From NCBI GenBank assembly GCA_002419365.1, contig DIGA01000124.1, positions 1 to 51,444 on the forward strand: a stretch of 51,444 bases of DNA, written 5' to 3'. This DNA is from Mageeibacillus sp. UBA5734. Lineage in GTDB: Bacteria; Bacillota; Clostridia; Saccharofermentanales; UBA5734. Within the stretch, counting starts at the first letter, position 1; the number at the start of each line of letters is the position of its first letter. Below the pieces are notes generated by a model. It was not told the origin of the DNA and ran no database searches. It saw nothing but the letters and a program-made list of their open reading frames with translations. A program made the position numbers and the translations under genes. Positions 49,373 to 51,444 of the stretch are shown here, one piece after another.

Positions 49373-51415
49373 ATGGACAAGACATTCTACATCACGACCC
49401 CGATTTATTATCCGAGTGACAAGCTGCACATCGGACATTCATACACAACCGTGGCAGCGGATGCCATGGCCCGCTATAAACGCCTGCAGGGTTTTGATGT
49501 CATGTTCCTGACTGGCACGGATGAGCACGGCCAGAAGATCCAGCGCAAAGCCGAGGACAAGGGTGTCACGCCACAGGCCTATGTCGACCACATTGTGGAT
49601 GGCATCAAGGAGCTCTGGCAGCTGCTCGATATTTCCTATGACCGCTTCATCCGCACCACAGACGAGGACCATGTCAAGGCCATCCAGGACATTTTCCAGA
49701 AACTCTATGACAAAGGTGACATCTACAAGAGCGAATACGAAGGCTGGTATTGCACCCCGTGCGAGTCCTTCTGGACTGAAACCCAGCTGGTCGATCACAA
49801 ATGTCCGGACTGCCACCGCCCGGTTGAGAAGGCGAAGGAAGAGAGCTATTTCTTCCGCCTCTCCAAGTATCAGGATGCCCTGATCAGCCTCTTCGAAGAA
49901 CATCCGGATTTCATCCAGCCGGTTGCCCGCGCCAATGAAATGCTCAACAATTTCCTGCGCCCCGGTCTCGAAGACCTGTGCGTATCCCGGACGACCTTTG
50001 ACTGGGGTGTGCCGGTGCCGTTTGATCCCAAGCATGTGGTCTACGTCTGGATCGACGCCCTCTCCAACTACATCACCGCACTCGGCTACCCGTCCCTGAC
50101 AGGCGATATGGCCCGCTACTGGCCAGCCGATGTCCAGCTGGTCGGCAAGGAAATCGTCCGTTTCCACACGATCATCTGGCCTGCGATGCTGATGGCCCTG
50201 GATATTCCGCTGCCCAGGCAGGTCTATGGCCACGGCTGGCTGCTGTTCAAGGATGGCAAAATGTCCAAGTCCAAGGGCAATGTCATCGACCCGGTCGTGC
50301 TCTGTGAAAAGTATGGCGTCGATGCCGTGCGCTACTTCCTGCTGCGCGAAGTGCCCTTTGGCTCCGACGGGATTTTCTCGAATGAAGCCCTGATCAGCCG
50401 GATCAACTCTGACCTGGCCAATGACCTGGGCAACCTCGTCAGCCGCACCGCGGCGATGATCAGCAAATATTTCCCATCCGGTCTGCCGGCAGACCGCCTC
50501 GCCGCTCACCCTGACAGCGAGCTGGTCGACCTGGTCCGAGAACTTCCGGACAAGGTCGAAGCCGCGATGGACCAGCTCCAGTTCAGCACCGCACTGGCTG
50601 AAATCTGGAAAGTCGTCGGCCGCAGCAACAAGTACATCGATGAAACCGCTCCCTGGGTCCTGGCCAAAAATGAGAGCGATGCTCCACGCCTGGCAACCGT
50701 CCTGTACAATCTGGCAGAGTCGATCCGTGTCGTCTCGATCCTGGTCCAGCCGTTCCTGACCCACACTCCGGCCAAGATCTGGTCTGCCCTTGCTATCCCG
50801 CCTGGTGAACAGACGGCCTGGGAATCCGCCCGGACCTATGGCCTGTACCAGGCTGCAGCAGCCCTGCCCAAGACCGACCCGATCTTCCCGCGCATCGACA
50901 TCGCCAAGGAAATCGCAGCCCTCGATGCCATGCTCCAGGCCCAGGCAGAAGCTGCTGCCGCTGCGACCAGCGCCGCACCCACGTCAAAGGACGAGTCTGC
51001 AACCAAGCCTGCCGCCCAGCCTGCATCGTCTGCCGGTGCTTCTGCCCAGAAAGACCAGACTCCTGCGCCAGAGGCAGTGCCGGAAGGTGTTGCCCTGATC
51101 GAATTTGACGATTTCCTCAAGGTCAACCTCAAGGTCGGTACGGTGAAATCGTGTGAGAAAGTTGCCGGATCGGACAAGTTGCTTTGCTCCCAAATCGACA
51201 TGGGTAGTGAGGTTCGCCAGATCGTTTCTGGCATCGCCCAGTCCTATGCCCCGGAAGACATGGTCGGCAAGCAGGTCATTGTCGTCACCAACCTCAAGCC
51301 GAGAAAGATCCGCGGCGCCATGTCCCATGGCATGATCCTCTGTGCCACAACCGAAACCGGCTACAAAGTCCTCACCGTGGATGCACCCGTCCCGTCCGGT
51401 TCCGAAGTCGGCTGA
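49373..51415 (+). CDS. metG: Methionyl-tRNA synthetase
   Basis: 680 residues, complete. Class I signatures HIGH (residues 19-22) and KMSKS (296-300), and the zinc knuckle 'CTPC...CPDC' (127-147). The anticodon-binding domain runs to about 510. An Ala/Pro/Ser-rich linker (about 525-575) leads to the C-terminal EMAP/Trbp111-like tRNA-binding domain ('FLKVNLKVGTVKSCEKVAGSDKLL'). AGGAGG site before ATG. Confidence 0.97.
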   Translation: MDKTFYITTPIYYPSDKLHIGHSYTTVAADAMARYKRLQGFDVMFLTGTDEHGQKIQRKAEDKGVTPQAYVDHIVDGIKELWQLLDISYDRFIRTTDEDHVKAIQDIFQKLYDKGDIYKSEYEGWYCTPCESFWTETQLVDHKCPDCHRPVEKAKEESYFFRLSKYQDALISLFEEHPDFIQPVARANEMLNNFLRPGLEDLCVSRTTFDWGVPVPFDPKHVVYVWIDALSNYITALGYPSLTGDMARYWPADVQLVGKEIVRFHTIIWPAMLMALDIPLPRQVYGHGWLLFKDGKMSKSKGNVIDPVVLCEKYGVDAVRYFLLREVPFGSDGIFSNEALISRINSDLANDLGNLVSRTAAMISKYFPSGLPADRLAAHPDSELVDLVRELPDKVEAAMDQLQFSTALAEIWKVVGRSNKYIDETAPWVLAKNESDAPRLATVLYNLAESIRVVSILVQPFLTHTPAKIWSALAIPPGEQTAWESARTYGLYQAAAALPKTDPIFPRIDIAKEIAALDAMLQAQAEAAAAATSAAPTSKDESATKPAAQPASSAGASAQKDQTPAPEAVPEGVALIEFDDFLKVNLKVGTVKSCEKVAGSDKLLCSQIDMGSEVRQIVSGIAQSYAPEDMVGKQVIVVTNLKPRKIRGAMSHGMILCATTETGYKVLTVDAPVPSGSEVG

Positions 51416-51417
51416 CG

Positions 51418-51440
51418 ATGGGCAGTTTTCAACAGCCCAT
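51418..51440 (+). terminator. Possible hairpin after metG
   Basis: ATGGGC (51418-51423) can pair with GCCCAT (51435-51440). No T run is visible before the window ends, so terminator function is not established. Confidence 0.3.
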
Positions 51441-51444
51441 GGGC

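Noticed and set aside
49439..50764. Long minus-strand open frame (441 codons) opposite metG
   Set aside because: It is an antisense shadow of a strongly coding GC-rich gene, has no ribosome site or recognisable domains, and metG shows complete synthetase motifs.

Overview
The window looks like a chromosome segment of a Bacillota (Clostridia-type) bacterium with fairly GC-rich coding DNA. Three things support this. The right end keeps the Bacillus/Clostridium gene order decarboxylase - tmk - darA - holB - ricT - (ferredoxin) - tRNA/rRNA methyltransferase genes - metG. The left end has rlmB directly before the sporulation-type sigma factor sigH. Genes throughout have AGGAGG-type ribosome sites, single-membrane lipoproteins and a Gram-positive style Tad locus. 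A Saccharofermentans- or Oscillospira-like lineage would fit, but that is a guess.

Layout. 1-2954: rlmB (5' end cut by the window edge), sigH and a lipoprotein gene overlapping sigH. 3075-3151: tRNA-Arg(ACG). 3104-14003: a decayed integrative element inserted in the anticodon-loop half of that tRNA. It is bounded by perfect 50-bp direct repeats and has paired TGGGTACT arm-type sites inside both ends. It carries a truncated hsdM, an AT-rich cargo pair (a HEPN-type protein and an unknown partner), two large serine recombinases with their small SHOCT-like gene, and two striking in-frame chimeric ORFs: tail protein-holin-zinc finger, and tape-measure protein-tyrosine integrase. 14186-17207: CotH-like lipoprotein and two zinc-ribbon membrane proteins. 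17587-23576: a complete Liv ABC importer (livJHMGF) followed closely by an asparaginase gene. 23650-28403: a SHOCT membrane protein, a PAS/degenerate GGDEF/hemerythrin sensor, a DUF4349 lipoprotein, tcdA, a glyoxalase-fold protein and a prepilin-peptidase-like protein without its peptidase half. 28590-32014: tig, clpP, clpX.

32220-38449: a compact Tad/Flp pilus operon. Its first gene fuses a Ser/Thr-kinase-like domain to a TadZ/MinD-like domain, followed by tadA, tadB, tadC, flp, two TadE-like pseudopilin genes and cpaB. 38549-41890: an AraC-family regulator translationally coupled to folE, folP and a folB-folK fusion. 41958-42770: a highly charged, disordered protein. 42703-51415: Orn/Lys/Arg-type decarboxylase, tmk, darA, holB, ricT, a small 2[4Fe-4S] ferredoxin, a YabB/TrmN6-type methyltransferase, rsmI and metG.

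The best candidates for something undescribed are the HEPN protein and its unknown neighbour (4616-7250), the kinase-TadZ fusion heading a pilus operon, and the recurrent in-frame gene fusions in the phage-like element. All assignments come from reading sequence motifs and gene order; no database search was run.
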